DNA of 64,000 bases from Methanocella_A sp963792125 (lineage in GTDB: Archaea > Halobacteriota > Methanocellia > Methanocellales > Methanocellaceae), in NCBI GenBank assembly GCA_963792125.1, contig CAWBVA010000006.1, positions 1 through 64,000 on the forward strand, read 5' to 3'. The translations under genes and the position numbers were made by a program. Shown one piece after another: positions 7,617-17,967 of the stretch. Under the pieces are notes generated by a model. The model was not told where the DNA came from. It made no database searches and saw only the letters and a program-made list of their open reading frames with translations. Position 1 is the first letter of the stretch. The number at the start of each line of letters is the position of its first letter.

Positions 7617-8633
7617 ATGCGTTTAGGCTTATTATCCAAGTATATGTCAGGGGTGAGGATTTTGGCTACGGCAGACCGCATTCTCCATATCATTGCACCG
7701 CTGGCGGTGTTGATTTTTTGCCTCCTTGCCCTCGTGCCTGCCTGCGTTTCGGCCGAGTGCACCGTACATGGCAACGTGTATGACTGGTCGACTTTTAGCG
7801 CGGTGAGCAACGCGATCGTGGAAGTGTATTCGCTGCCGGACTTATCCCTGATAAACCAGATGGTGACAGGGTCGGACGGCTACCGGTTTAGCCTGCCGCA
7901 AGGCACATACATGATCGTGGCCAGTAGCGGGACGCCCGGCACGCATGACGAGATCACTGCCACGGAGAACGTCACCGTACCTGCCGCCGGCGAGAGCGTC
8001 ATCGACCTCGTCCTGTTCCCGCCGGACAATTTCGATGACCTGTCAGGGTATGTGGACGATAACTCGACCGTGACCCTGTCCCCTACCGAAAGTCCGACAG
8101 GGAGCCCTGTCCCGACGACGCAGCCTGACAGGGAGGACTTGATACTGTTCCTGGGCGCGGGTGCCATACTATTGGCTATCATAGCCATAGCTGCAGGACT
8201 CCTGTTCCTGCGGAGGACGAAGCCTAAACCGCCTGCAGAGCCACCTGCTGTCATAGAAAAGCCCTCCGTGGAATCGCCTCCGGCCATACCGCCAGCTGCG
8301 CCCCCGGAAGAGCAGAAGCAGGAGTCGCCGGAACAGCCTCCGCAAGTGCAGGTACAGCAACCTCAACAGCTACAGCAACTGCAGCCGTCGGCACATGACC
8401 TGCTGCTGCCGCAGGACTGCCGCGAGGTGCTGGCCATCATGGAGAAGAACGGCGGTCGTATCACCCAGCTCGACCTCCGGAAGGCGCTGCCGTACTCCGA
8501 AGCCAAGGTGAGCCTCATCGTCTCTGACCTGGAGAGCCGGGGCCTGGTCAAGAAGATCAAGAAGGGCCGGGGTAATGTCCTCATCATGAACCGGCCGGGA
8601 CAGCCCGACGAAAAGAAGGGCAGCGACGAATAG
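7617..8633 (+). CDS. Membrane-anchored winged-helix protein with extracellular domain
   Basis: This 338-aa protein has an N-terminal signal/anchor (about residues 22-46) and an extracellular beta-sandwich resembling the carboxypeptidase regulatory-like fold (TVHGNVYDWSTFSAVSNA). A Ser/Thr/Pro spacer and one transmembrane helix (about 175-198) follow. A cytosolic Pro/Gln-rich linker (PPAEPP, then QPQQLQQLQ) leads to a C-terminal winged helix (about 260-325: DLRKALPYSEAKVSLIVSDLESRG). It could sense an extracellular signal and regulate genes directly from the membrane, as one-component regulators do. The archaeal winged-helix family is known, but the target is not. A later ATG at 7644 is also possible. 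Confidence 0.75.
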   Translation: MRLGLLSKYMSGVRILATADRILHIIAPLAVLIFCLLALVPACVSAECTVHGNVYDWSTFSAVSNAIVEVYSLPDLSLINQMVTGSDGYRFSLPQGTYMIVASSGTPGTHDEITATENVTVPAAGESVIDLVLFPPDNFDDLSGYVDDNSTVTLSPTESPTGSPVPTTQPDREDLILFLGAGAILLAIIAIAAGLLFLRRTKPKPPAEPPAVIEKPSVESPPAIPPAAPPEEQKQESPEQPPQVQVQQPQQLQQLQPSAHDLLLPQDCREVLAIMEKNGGRITQLDLRKALPYSEAKVSLIVSDLESRGLVKKIKKGRGNVLIMNRPGQPDEKKGSDE

Positions 8634-8672
8634 AATTATTAGTCATTCTGTGCATAGCGGTACACGGGCGCG

Positions 8673-8856
8673 GTCAAAGGCGCAGATAGCAGAAGGCCGC
8701 AGGACGATATTCTGCAGAGAGCGAGGCGCAGAGAACGAAACGAGTTCCTTATCTCAAATCGTCTACATCGCGGCTAATCACGCACAAGAAATTCTCTAAG
8801 GCTACACTGTACTGCGTTCTCTGCGCCCCTCTGCGATCTCTGCGGCCTTTAACTGT
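8673..8856. repeat. Imperfect palindrome, GCAGAGA...TCTCTGC family
   Basis: The left arm (about 8673-8740) contains AAAGGCGCAGATAGCAG, GGCCGCAGG and GGCGCAGAGAACG. The right arm (8811-8856) is CTGCGTTCTCTGCGCCCC followed by TCTGCGGCCTTTAAC. The same arms occur at 54262-54393 and, far apart, at 24410 and 25420. The stretch 8634-8967 holds no gene. Confidence 0.65.
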
Positions 8857-9011
8857 TCCTCGCGTTCCGGATCACAAGCATAGGAATGGCAGGGTACCCA
8901 GCCAGAAAAAACAATACGAATCGCTTTTCGCTATAACCGATGCGGATACGCCCGTTTATTTAGCATTTTACCATGGGCAATAAAAATAAGTACGGGGGCA
9001 AATGCCCCCGT

Positions 9012-11701
9012 TCAGACTTTTATCTCTTCTTCCATTTCGGGCTTGTTCTTCTTCTGCCCGGGCATCCACCAGTTGTACTTCCCCATGAGGGCCATGATGG
9101 CCGGGACGACAAACAACAGCATCACGATGGCATTTATCATGATGCCGAAGAACAGGACGAAGCCCATCTGCTGCATCATCTGCATCTTGGACAGCATCAG
9201 CGTGCTGAAGGCGCCGCCCATGATCAGGGCGCAGATAGCGATGATCGTGCCCGTCGACTTGACCGACTTCACGATAGCGTCCCGGTCGCTCGCGCCCTTG
9301 AGCTTCTCTTCGCGGATGCGCGACACCAGGAAGATGTCGTAGTCCACGCCCGTGCCCATCAATGCACAGAAGAGCATCATCGGCAGCATGAAGATAATCA
9401 CTTCGTTCTGCCAGTACCTGGAAGACCAGCGTGAACGCGGCCACAGTGACCAGGATGCTTATCGATAGCGTCAGGATCATCCGCAGCGGCAGGAGGATGG
9501 ACCTCAGCAGCGCGAACAGGATGATCAGTATGCCGATGACGACGACCGGCAGCACGATGTAGAACCCGCCCATCATGGCCGACTCCACGTCATGCATCAT
9601 CGCCGACGCACCACCAACATGGACCTCCGTGCCCTGTCCGGCCCCGTTTGCGTAGTCACCGAGCGTCGAGCGCATCTCATCGATGGCCTTGTACGCATCG
9701 TTGGCGTACGGGGAGCCAGTGAACGACGCGTAGATGATCGTCGTGCGGTTGTCCTGTCCGACGGACGACTTCAGGTTGCTGGCGAAAGTCGCCTGCTCGG
9801 CGGCCGGGATCGCGGCCAGGTTCCGGTAGTCGATCGCCGAGCCCGTGGGGCTTGTGATCGAGTATACCTTGTCCACGCCGTTGATCTTCGCGATATCGGC
9901 CGAGATCTGATCGATGCGGCCCAGGGCGTCCGCCGACGGGGTCCCCGAAGCATCGTAGATGCTTACCGGCAGCGTGACCGTGACCATTGCACGGCTCATT
10001 GTGCCACTGCCCATCGAGTCTGCCATCAGGGTATAGCCGACCTTGCTCTCGACGCCCGACGGCAGCATCGACACGGTATCCATGCCCGTGTTCATCTGCG
10101 TGGCATAGTAGATCGACGGTATGGCGATCAGCACGGTCAGCACCACGATCACTTTCGCGTGCTTCAGGCTGAACTTCGTCACGCTGTCCCACAGGCCGGT
10201 CAGCGAGAACCGGGGCTTGCTGTTGAACAGCTTGTTGGGCCAGAACAACCGGTCGCCGACGAGCGTCAGTACAGCCGGGATCAGCGTGAGCCCGGTCAGC
10301 ATGGATATGATGATGCCAAGAGAGACGCCAATGGCCATGGACATGAACATAGCCTGGCCAGAGAGCGCCAGCGCCCCGAAGCCCAGTGCCGCGGTGAGGC
10401 CGCTCGAGGCAATGCTCTTGCCTGCGTGCTCGACCATCGCGATGACGGCGCTCTTCACGTCGCTGCCGTTCTTCCGCTCCTCCGAGTAGCGGGACAGCAT
10501 GAACACACAATAGTCGATGCCCGCGCCCATCATCAGCACGATCATGAAGGTCTCGACAATGTAGTAGAGGTCCAGGAAGTAGCTGACGATAGTGACGGCG
10601 CCCATGGTGGCGACGATGGCGATGCCGATCGCCGCGAGGGGCACGAACGGGGTCAGTATCGACCGGAAGTACAGGAGTAGGAGGACCAGCACGACGATGA
10701 TCGTGTACATGTCGATGTTGCTCATGTCGTTCATCGACGCGCTCTCGGTGTCCTCGCTCATGGCCGCCGAGCCTGTAACATAGGCGTTGAGGCCATCGTA
10801 CCCGCCTGCGGCCTTGACCTGCGAGATCTGGCTGCGCAGCTCCTTGACGTCGTCCGACACGACATCCGAATCCTTGATCGGATCGGCGTCCAGCGTCACG
10901 ACATAGAGCGTAATATCGCCCCTGGCCAGGCTTCCGGTCACGTCTGCCGGCAATACGGCAGGATTGTCGTAGTCATGGGTTGCTGCCCACTGGGCTGCCG
11001 CCGCCATCAACTGCGTGTCAGACAGGTTCCGGTCGAGGTTCAGCAGGTATGTGAAATACGAGTTGTCGCCAGTCAGGTTCATGCTCTGCATTACCCCGGT
11101 GACGATAGTCGCTTTTATGATATCTGTGCCAGCGCTTCCGGATGGGAGGGTGCGAGCCTGGCATCACGCTGCCCGGCATGGCGCCTCCGGCGAGGCCGCC
11201 GGATACGGTAACGTTATTTCCCGAAGCATTCGTGGCGTTAGCCGTCGCGTTAGCCTGGGCCGCCGCCGCTGCCGCCGCTTGCATGAGCGCGCCGTCGTAG
11301 GCCGCGTACATGCTCTTGTAGAGCGTCGGCGTCATGGCCGCGAGCGCCATCTGCTGCGCGCTGTAGATCGAAGCTGTGCTCGTCAGGTTTCGCATGGACG
11401 TATCTTTAGACAGCGCGGCGTCCAGGCTGTTGACGAAACCCATGGTTGCCGTACGGTTGTCCGACTGGATGACCGCGATCAATTGGACCTGCGAGGACTC
11501 GGAGGCCTGCGGGAACTGCTGGGCATATATGTCCTGTGCCTTCTGGGAATCCGTGTCCTTCGGCATGAAACTCGTTGCGTCGTACTTCAGACGATCGGAC
11601 AGATTCATCGCGAGAGGTGCCATTACAATGAGAATGATCGCCCATATTGCGATGATGACCCAGGGCTTCCGGGTGATAAACTGGCCTAATTCCTTAAACA
11701 T
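9012..11701 (-). pseudogene. MMPL/RND-family exporter, frameshifted twice
   Basis: Three overlapping reading frames join into one protein of about 895 aa. It starts MFKELGQFITRKPWVI, has a first transmembrane helix and a large extracellular loop, then blocks of membrane helices in two homologous halves. The family mark GIDYCVFMLSRYSEERK occurs in half one and GVDYDIFLVSRIREEK in half two. The product is a hydrophobe/amphiphile exporter of the HAE3/MMPL type, exporting lipids, drugs or solvents. The frame changes near 11150 (after PGSVMPGS) and near 9415 (before NEVIIFMLP). Sequence on both sides of each shift is well conserved, so errors in the sequence are more likely than decay. A MarR gene lies just upstream and probably controls it. 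Confidence 0.8.
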
Positions 11702-11821
11702 ATTTTTTCACCTGGCATTTCATCAATACCAGCATGGTAACGACTGCCATACGCAGTTTGTCGCCTCATCCGATGAAATCGGCATCGACCTGACGATCTT
11801 TCCGGCAAACGCACCGATAAT

Positions 11822-11837
11822 AGTAAGTGCGCTTACT
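11822..11837. promoter_or_regulatory. Candidate MarR operator
   Basis: AGTAAGTGCGCTTACT is an inverted repeat with 6-bp arms around TGCG. It lies in the 144-base gap between the stop of the MarR gene and the start of the exporter, where an autoregulating MarR dimer could bind. A second, partial copy (GTACTTAC) lies at 11854. Confidence 0.4.
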
Positions 11838-11845
11838 GTGTCGGG

Positions 11846-12415
11846 TTAAAACGAGTACTTACTATAAATAATCTTGGGTATATAGAGCCTGAAAGCAATA
11901 TAGATCAATAGACAATTATTTATCAGTTTTTTAAGCAGCCTGATGAATACTTCATCCTTTTCGTCGCCGAGCGGCGAAAAGAACTTATCGTCGAACTCCA
12001 CGGCGTGCTGCACGGCACGTTCGACTGTCGCCAGCCCTTTTTTCGTCACGATAATCGATTTCGCCCGTTTGTCGCTCGGGTGGCTGACCCGGATGATGTA
12101 ACCTTTCTTTTCCAGGGTCCGCAGGACCTCGGATACCATCATTTTATCCGCGTCGAGGAGATTGGCGATGTCCATCTGGGTGATGATCCTTTCGTCCTTT
12201 GTCAATAACATCAGGCTTGCCAGCATCTTGAACTGCGTGTTGGTCAGGTCGAAATCGCGGACAATTTCCTGTAAGCTCTTTTCCCACATATGCATGACCA
12301 GATTCAGGTAAAAGCTCGGGCTGTCGATCAGTTTCTGAACAGCCGGAGAAAAGGATTCCCAGTCGATCTCCCGGGCGGCGCAAGACAACGATTCATTGTC
12401 CGGTCCCTTATCCAT
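11846..12415 (-). CDS. MarR-family transcriptional regulator
   Basis: This 189-aa winged-helix protein has a DNA-binding core at about residues 60-135. It includes TQMDIANLLDADKMMVSEVLRTLEKKGYI (recognition helix) and the wing RVSHPSDKRAKSIIVTKKG, the classic MarR D-x-R-[AS]K motif. MarR proteins usually repress an adjacent exporter and are released by small ligands. Here the gene is directly upstream of the MMPL/RND exporter on the same strand, which fits that role. The C-terminal tail IAFRLYIPKIIYSKYSF is longer and more hydrophobic than usual. Confidence 0.88.
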   Translation of the reverse strand: MDKGPDNESLSCAAREIDWESFSPAVQKLIDSPSFYLNLVMHMWEKSLQEIVRDFDLTNTQFKMLASLMLLTKDERIITQMDIANLLDADKMMVSEVLRTLEKKGYIIRVSHPSDKRAKSIIVTKKGLATVERAVQHAVEFDDKFFSPLGDEKDEVFIRLLKKLINNCLLIYIAFRLYIPKIIYSKYSF

Positions 12416-12584
12416 ACACAGGTAGATAAGCGGGGCATATTAAAAATTTTGTCATTTCGACGGTAATTATTAAATACGGGGAATAATGGTCCCATCGTAA
12501 AATTAATAAGCCATCTCTGCCAATCCAGACTGAAACTTAGCGGTACCCGTGCATACGCCGGGACACAGTCTTGCAGATGATCCG

Positions 12585-13614
12585 ATGGCCTTCAAAACCG
12601 ATATTTACAGGAAGCTGCAGGCGTTCAGGAGCCTGCCTGACAATGCTGTTCTTTGTCGGCGCCATCGCTTTGTTCGTGCTCGTCATCCTGGCGATGCTGT
12701 ATGCGTCTTCGCTCTTCATGAACAACGAATCGACGATCTACGATACGGGCCGGTTCTTCGCCATGGCGAAGGTCATCGTCAGCGGCGCTACGCCGTACCT
12801 CGACTACCAGGACCCGAAGCCGCCGCTTATCTTCTTCACGCTGACCATCCCGGTCCTGCTCGGGCAGCAGTTCCTGGGCGGCCTGCTTCTGATAGGCATA
12901 TGTAACCTGATCAGCGCCATCGTGGTCATGCAGATCGGCCGGAAGCTGTACGGCCGCCTTGCCGGGCTGGTCGCGGGACTGCTGTTCCTGGTGAACATAG
13001 GCTGGGCGCAGGGCTATTTCGTCATGACAGAACCGTTCACAGTCCTGTTCATCGTGCTCGCCACTTACTTTGCACTGTTCAGCGAGAAAAGGCACTACCT
13101 GGCGGCTGGCCTCTGTGCAGGCATCGCCATCGGCTTCAAGCAGTATGCCCTCATAGCAGTGCCATTGTTGCTCCTCGCACTTTATCTCGACAAAGAGATC
13201 GGGAAGATGCCAGCGTTCCTTGCTGGCGCCGGAATATCGTTACTAACCATTTTCGGGTCTATCTTTTTCGTCTACGGCGCGCAGGCGATGGACGCTTCAC
13301 TGTACTGGAGCTTCGGAATAGCCGGCCCGTACGTGACCAGAAACAAAGTGGACCCGGTAATCAGCACAGGGACAGATACGTTCGAGCTGGCGATGAACGT
13401 CATAATAGCAGTGATTATATCCGCCTCGCTCTATTCAGGTTATAATAAATTCCTGAAAAACCAGAAGCCGGACACTGTGGAGACATATTTCCTGCTCTCG
13501 GCGGTCGGCTTCTCGCTCACGCTCCTCATCCGGCAATACCTGCACTACTGGGCGCTGGCATTGCCTTTCCTGGCCATCCTGTGGGCAGGATGGCTGCTCA
13601 AGAAAGATCGCTGA
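12585..13614 (+). CDS. GT-C (family 39-like) membrane glycosyltransferase, frameshift near start
   Basis: This membrane protein has about nine hydrophobic segments. The first extracytoplasmic loop carries YDTGRFFAMAKVIVSG and DYQDPKPPLIFFT, the acidic motif region of dolichyl-phosphate-sugar-using GT-C enzymes such as PMT/ArnT. It probably adds a sugar to a protein or lipid at the outer face. The start ATG at 12585 begins a natural-looking cytosolic N-terminus (MAFKTDIYRKLQAFRSLP). That piece is out of frame with the first helix (MLFFVGAIALFVLV), so a one-base shift lies near 12635. Without it the frame would have to start at 12571-12643. Confidence 0.72.
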
Positions 13615-13723
13615 TGCCTGTGAAACATCCTGTTTTAAAGGCACTCTGCGAAAGCGTGAGCGTCCTCGATGTCAACGCAATAATAATATACAGCCTGGGC
13701 CTATTCGGGAATGGAGCCATAGC

Positions 13724-14488
13724 ATGCTGACTTTTATAGGGCTGGGCCTGTACGACGAGACGGACGTCTCGCTCAAAGGCCTTGAAGCGATCAGGGACGC
13801 GGACGTAGTCTATGCCGAGTTTTATACTTCGAGGCTGATGGGCTCATCGGTCGAGAAGATGGAGGCGTTGTACGGCAAGAAGGTCAATGTCCTCGTGCGG
13901 GAAGACGTCGAGCAGCATCCGAAAGAGAACGTCCTTAAGGACGCGCTTGACAAAAAGGTCGTCTTCCTGACCGGCGGCGACGCCATGGTGGCGACCACGC
14001 ATGTCGACCTGCGGCTGCGCGCAAAACAGATGGGCATCGAGACGCGCATCGTCAACGGCCCGTCCATCCAGTCGGCGGTCTGCGGCCTGACGGGGCTGCA
14101 GAGCTACCGGTTCGGCAAAGCCGCAACGATCGCGTTTCCCTACAAGGGCAACATATCAGAGACACCCTACGACACGGTTAAAATGAACAAAAAGAACGGG
14201 CTGCACACCCTGCTGTTCCTGGACATCGACCGGGAGAAGGGCTTCATGACCATCAACGAGGGAATAGACCTGTTGCTCGCCGTAGAGGGTCGCCGCGCTG
14301 AAAATGTGCTGGCAGGTGCGCTGTGCGTGGGCATTGCCCGTGCAGGGTCGCCGTGTCCATGCATAAAGGCGGGGAAGATAGAGGCCCTGAAGTCTTTCGA
14401 CTTCGGCAGGCCGTTGCACATCATGGTGGTCCCCGCCGATCTGCACTTCCTCGAGGAAGAGGCACTGCAGGCCTTTGCAGGCCTTTAG
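13724..14488 (+). CDS. dphB: Diphthine synthase
   Basis: This 254-aa protein matches the S-adenosylmethionine-dependent tetrapyrrole-methylase-like family to which Dph5/DphB belongs. It starts MLTFIGLGLYDETDVSLKG, has the GGDAMVATTH SAM-binding turn (about residue 85) and NGPSIQSAVCGLTGLQ, and ends HFLEEEALQAF. It trimethylates the modified histidine of elongation factor 2 during diphthamide synthesis, a step restricted to archaea and eukaryotes. Length is normal for the family. The ATG at 13724 follows a short leader. Confidence 0.95.
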   Translation: MLTFIGLGLYDETDVSLKGLEAIRDADVVYAEFYTSRLMGSSVEKMEALYGKKVNVLVREDVEQHPKENVLKDALDKKVVFLTGGDAMVATTHVDLRLRAKQMGIETRIVNGPSIQSAVCGLTGLQSYRFGKAATIAFPYKGNISETPYDTVKMNKKNGLHTLLFLDIDREKGFMTINEGIDLLLAVEGRRAENVLAGALCVGIARAGSPCPCIKAGKIEALKSFDFGRPLHIMVVPADLHFLEEEALQAFAGL

Positions 14489-14497
14489 CTGCCTGTT

Positions 14498-15271
14498 TTA
14501 TAATATTGTGGGGGTCTGTTCGCCTGCAAAGTTCATCATATCTGACAGGCTGTTAATGTTCATGCCGCTGCCTGCATCGGCCGTACTGACCGGCGCCGGC
14601 TGGGCTATCGCCCCGTTAGTCATCCCGATCGTATTGGCCAGCGTCTTGGTTGTGTCGCCGACCACCTGCGATGTCAGCTGGTTTGCGTCTGCGGACGTTG
14701 AGGTCAGCGGACTGCTCGAAGACGCGGACGTCTGCTGGGGAGTGCTGGTAGGCGTAGTCGTCTGCTGTTGCTGCTGATTCTCGAGATCGCTCTTCTTGGG
14801 CAGCATCTCCAGCGCGTTCCTGATAAAGGACCTGCCACTCTTGACGTTCACGTCGAGATACATGCTCTTGAACTTGACTACCTCGGTAGCCGAGCCGGTA
14901 TATCCCTGGTATTTGGCGTCGACTCGCACGGTATCGCCTATCCGGACACCGGGCACCTGGAACTGGTAAAGGTCGCCGGCCGTGGTTTTGCCCATGTACC
15001 GGCCGTTCAGGTAGATGGTCACTTCGGCGCCCTCGACCGGCAGCTTGTCGACGTATACGTTGCCGGAGATAGTGAGCGAAAAAGTCTCCTCGGTCGTTTG
15101 TGCTTTCAAGTCCTCTGGCGTAAGTGCCTGTGTCGACAGTTGCGGCGCTGCCTGCTGCGTAAGCCCTGGCACAATGGGACGCCCCAGCAGCGAAGGCATG
15201 TTAAACGCTGCAACGCTGACCGCCAGTATGGCGATCAGCGTCACGGTTATGACAATATCAGTAATCTTCAT
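14498..15271 (-). CDS. Secreted/anchored protein with PEGA-like domain
   Basis: This 257-aa product has an N-terminal hydrophobic segment (residues 5-24, likely signal anchor). A beta-rich domain (about 65-135: GNVYVDKLPVEGAEVTIYL and GRYMGKTTAGDLYQF) resembles PEGA or carboxypeptidase-regulatory-like surface domains. A low-complexity Gln/Thr/Ser region (QQQQQTTTPTSTPQQTS) and a tail follow. No catalytic residues are seen. It converges on dphB with a 9-base gap and lies divergent to herA. Confidence 0.6.
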   Translation of the reverse strand: MKITDIVITVTLIAILAVSVAAFNMPSLLGRPIVPGLTQQAAPQLSTQALTPEDLKAQTTEETFSLTISGNVYVDKLPVEGAEVTIYLNGRYMGKTTAGDLYQFQVPGVRIGDTVRVDAKYQGYTGSATEVVKFKSMYLDVNVKSGRSFIRNALEMLPKKSDLENQQQQQTTTPTSTPQQTSASSSSPLTSTSADANQLTSQVVGDTTKTLANTIGMTNGAIAQPAPVSTADAGSGMNINSLSDMMNFAGEQTPTIL

Positions 15272-15497
15272 ATTCCCACCTTTTTCCCGATCGCCTGGCG
15301 ATCGGAACGATGTGTTACCCGATAATTAAATATACAAATGGTAATTATATATTTATATATTGAATTAGAACGGCGCGGGGGCCTTTTTAAGCCCTTTATT
15401 AGCCTTAGTGACCGGTTCAGGGATGTTAGACGCGGCCGGACTGTTTTTTCGGGGTACAGATAAAGGATTATATAACAGTGGGTCACAATTATGGTTA

Positions 15498-17125
15498 ATG
15501 ATAGGCTCGGTAGGGGTAATTTTCGGAGAAACCGGGTCCCATGAGTTCAGGTTCGCGGTCACAGACCCGGCCGGCGTCAAGCGCACCGACTACGTTAAGG
15601 TCTGGCATCCCGCAGACGGGTGGGTGCTCGGCCAGGTCATGTCCATGACGCGTTCGTCTGACGCCTATGGCCCGGACGGCGCTGCAGGCGCTAACAGCAA
15701 GGGAATATTCAAGCCACAGGACAAAATCGTCGCCAGGGCAACCGTAATCGGCGTCAGGGACCCACAGGGGCTTCTGCGCACGCCCAAGACGCCGTTCTGT
15801 CCGGGAGACCGGGTATACCCTGCGGACAAGGAACTGATGGTCGCCACCCTGGGACTGACGCAGGGAGGCGCTTACCTCGGGGTGCTCGAAGGTACCGACC
15901 TCCCGGTCATGGTGGACCGGAACAAACTGGTACAGAAGCACATCAGCATCCTGGCCATGACCGGCAGCGGCAAATCGTACACCGCAGCGGTGATCATGGA
16001 AGAGATGATGGAGAAGGACGTGCCGCTGCTGATCATCGACCCGCACGGCGAGTACTCGACCTTGAAGTATCCCAACGACGACGGCGACATCGAGGAGCTC
16101 AGCAACCGGTTCGACGTGGACGTCCGGGGCTACGGGGACGTCACCATCTATACGCCGACTAACCTGAAGACCTGCGAGTACGCGGATAAGGTGCTGCGGC
16201 TCAACGGCCGGAACCTGAAGCCCGGAGAGATCATCCAGTATGCGCCCGGCGAGCTGAACAACTCGGAGATCGGCCTGGTCTATGAGGCGGTGAACCAGCT
16301 CATGGACGACCGGCGCAACTTCACGATCAAGGAGTACAGCATCAAGGACGTGCTGATGGAAATCCAGTCGTCCCGCAGCAACATGAAGTGGGCGGTCATC
16401 AACAAGCTCGAGCCGCTGGTCACCGCCGAGTTCCTGTCGGACAAGCCCACGCCGGTGCAGGAGCTGTTCGCGAAAGGCCGTGCCTCGATCATCGACATGA
16501 AAGGCGTCAACCCTGACGTGCAGCAGACCATCATAGCCCGGCTGCTATCGCAGTTATTCGAAGCCCGCAAGACCGGCGCAGTGCCGCCCGGCCTGGTGGT
16601 CGTCGAAGAGGCACACCTGTTCTGCCCGGAGCGTGGCTTCCTGAAGACCACGAGCGGCGAGGTGCTGCGGACCATCGCGTCCGAGGGCCGCAAGTTCGGC
16701 CTCGGGCTGATGATAGTGTCCCAGCGGCCGGCCAAGGTGGACAAGAACGTGCTGTCCCAGTGCAGCACCCAGATCATCATGCGCGTGACCAACCCGAACG
16801 ACCTGAAGGCGATCACGAAGAGCCTGGAAGGCATCAGCTCCGAGCTGGAGGAAGAGATCAAGCGGCTGCCGCCGGGCGTAGCGCTGTTCGTCAGCCCCGA
16901 CATCCCCCGGCCCATCATGGTACAGGTACGGGTCAGACGCACGAAGCACGGGGGCGTGTCCACCGAGATATCGGACGAGTCATCGGATGAGCGATATCGG
17001 ACGCAGAGCCGATCGTCAGAGAAGAGGCGGAGGAAGAGATAGAGGAAGAACAGGAAATGCAGCGGCAGGCACAAAAGAAGGAGCCTGCAGGGAGCCTTTT
17101 CCACCGCATCTTCGGGAGACGATAG
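15498..17125 (+). CDS. herA: HerA hexameric DNA translocase, C-terminal frameshift
   Basis: I prefer the ATG at 15498, which gives the HerA N-terminal beta-barrel (MIGSVGVIFGETGSHEFRF). The Walker A motif AMTGSGKS is at about residues 154-161, LLIIDPHGEY follows, and Walker B is LVVVEEAHLFCPE. HerA works with NurA and Mre11-Rad50 in double-strand-break end resection. The frame as given stops at 17042 in basic nonsense. A shifted frame from about 16985 gives an acidic helix (REEAEEEIEEEQEMQRQAQ) and the end SLFHRIFGRR with a stop at 17125, two bases before the next gene. One base is therefore missing near 16980. No NurA or Mre11-Rad50 gene is in the window. Confidence 0.88.
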
Positions 17126-17126
17126 G

Positions 17127-17408
17127 ATGCCGGCAGACATCCATGAAAAGACGCTCCGGTACAGAGGCCTGCTGAAGGCGGCGCTGGACGACGTTAGGAA
17201 GGCGGCACCGGAGGGGTCCGAACTCGGGCGGACGGCGGACGACTTCCTGACCATGGCCAGCAGCTACTATAAGGACGGCGTCCATTTTATAGAGATCGGC
17301 GACGAGGTCAACGCGCTCGTCTGCTTCAGCTATGGCCATGCATGGCTGGACGCCGGCGTGCGGCTGGGCGCTTTCCGGGTGACGAAAAAGGATTTGTTCG
17401 CGGCATAG
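17127..17408 (+). CDS. DUF357 family protein
   Basis: This 93-aa all-helical protein starts one base after the restored herA stop, so it is translationally coupled to it. The segments RYRGLLKAALDDV, TMASSYYKDGVHFIEIGDEV and ALVCFSYGHAWLDAGVRLG are typical of the archaeal DUF357 family, small helical bundles of unknown function. Context suggests a DNA-repair or housekeeping role. Confidence 0.85.
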   Translation: MPADIHEKTLRYRGLLKAALDDVRKAAPEGSELGRTADDFLTMASSYYKDGVHFIEIGDEVNALVCFSYGHAWLDAGVRLGAFRVTKKDLFAA

Positions 17409-17564
17409 CGTGGCCTTTGCGGAACTCTTAAATAGGACAAACAATCTTTAATCTTTAAAAAACCTATACTTATTACAGATCATCACAACGGTATCGCTGC
17501 GTGTAACGTTGCCCCTGTCGGGCTGTTTTACTGGAGACGGGTCGGAACAAAGGAGAGAGATCAT

Positions 17565-17909
17565 ATGGTTAATTATACGGTCATCCTGGAAGCGGCATGG
17601 CTTGTCAGGGAAGTAAAATCGGTAGACGACGCCATGAGCGTGGCCATCTCTGAGGCCGGCAAACGGCTGAACGCCGCCAAAATGGAGTACATCGATGTCG
17701 AAGTAGGCACGACGTACTGTCCGTTCTGCGGGGAGCCGTTCGACAGCGCATTCGTAGTGGCGGGCATGGGCCTCGTCGGCCTGCTGCTGGAGATGCGGGT
17801 GTTCAACGCAGAGAGCAAAGAGCATGCCGAACGCATTGCGAAGAAAGGAATAGGCAAGGCACTCAAGGACGCACCGCTGAAGGTCGTCGAGATCAACGAG
17901 ATGGAATAG
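17565..17909 (+). CDS. UPF0212 / DUF555 family protein
   Basis: This 114-aa protein has a TYCPFCGEPFDSAFVVAGMGLVGL segment containing a CxxC pair. The DUF555/UPF0212 family is found only in archaea and its function is not known. A good ribosome site, AGGAGAGA, lies before the ATG at 17565. It is in the same-direction run of herA, DUF357 and DUF2070. Confidence 0.88.
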   Translation: MVNYTVILEAAWLVREVKSVDDAMSVAISEAGKRLNAAKMEYIDVEVGTTYCPFCGEPFDSAFVVAGMGLVGLLLEMRVFNAESKEHAERIAKKGIGKALKDAPLKVVEINEME

Positions 17910-17967
17910 GGGCGGGGCTTCTACGGCCGACAGTAATTTTTCGCGTTTCAACAACTTTTCAGAGAGG

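Noticed and set aside
9592..10680. Long plus-strand open frame of 362 codons
   Set aside because: It is the antisense of the exporter gene, rich in Arg and His, with no family likeness; high GC removes stops.
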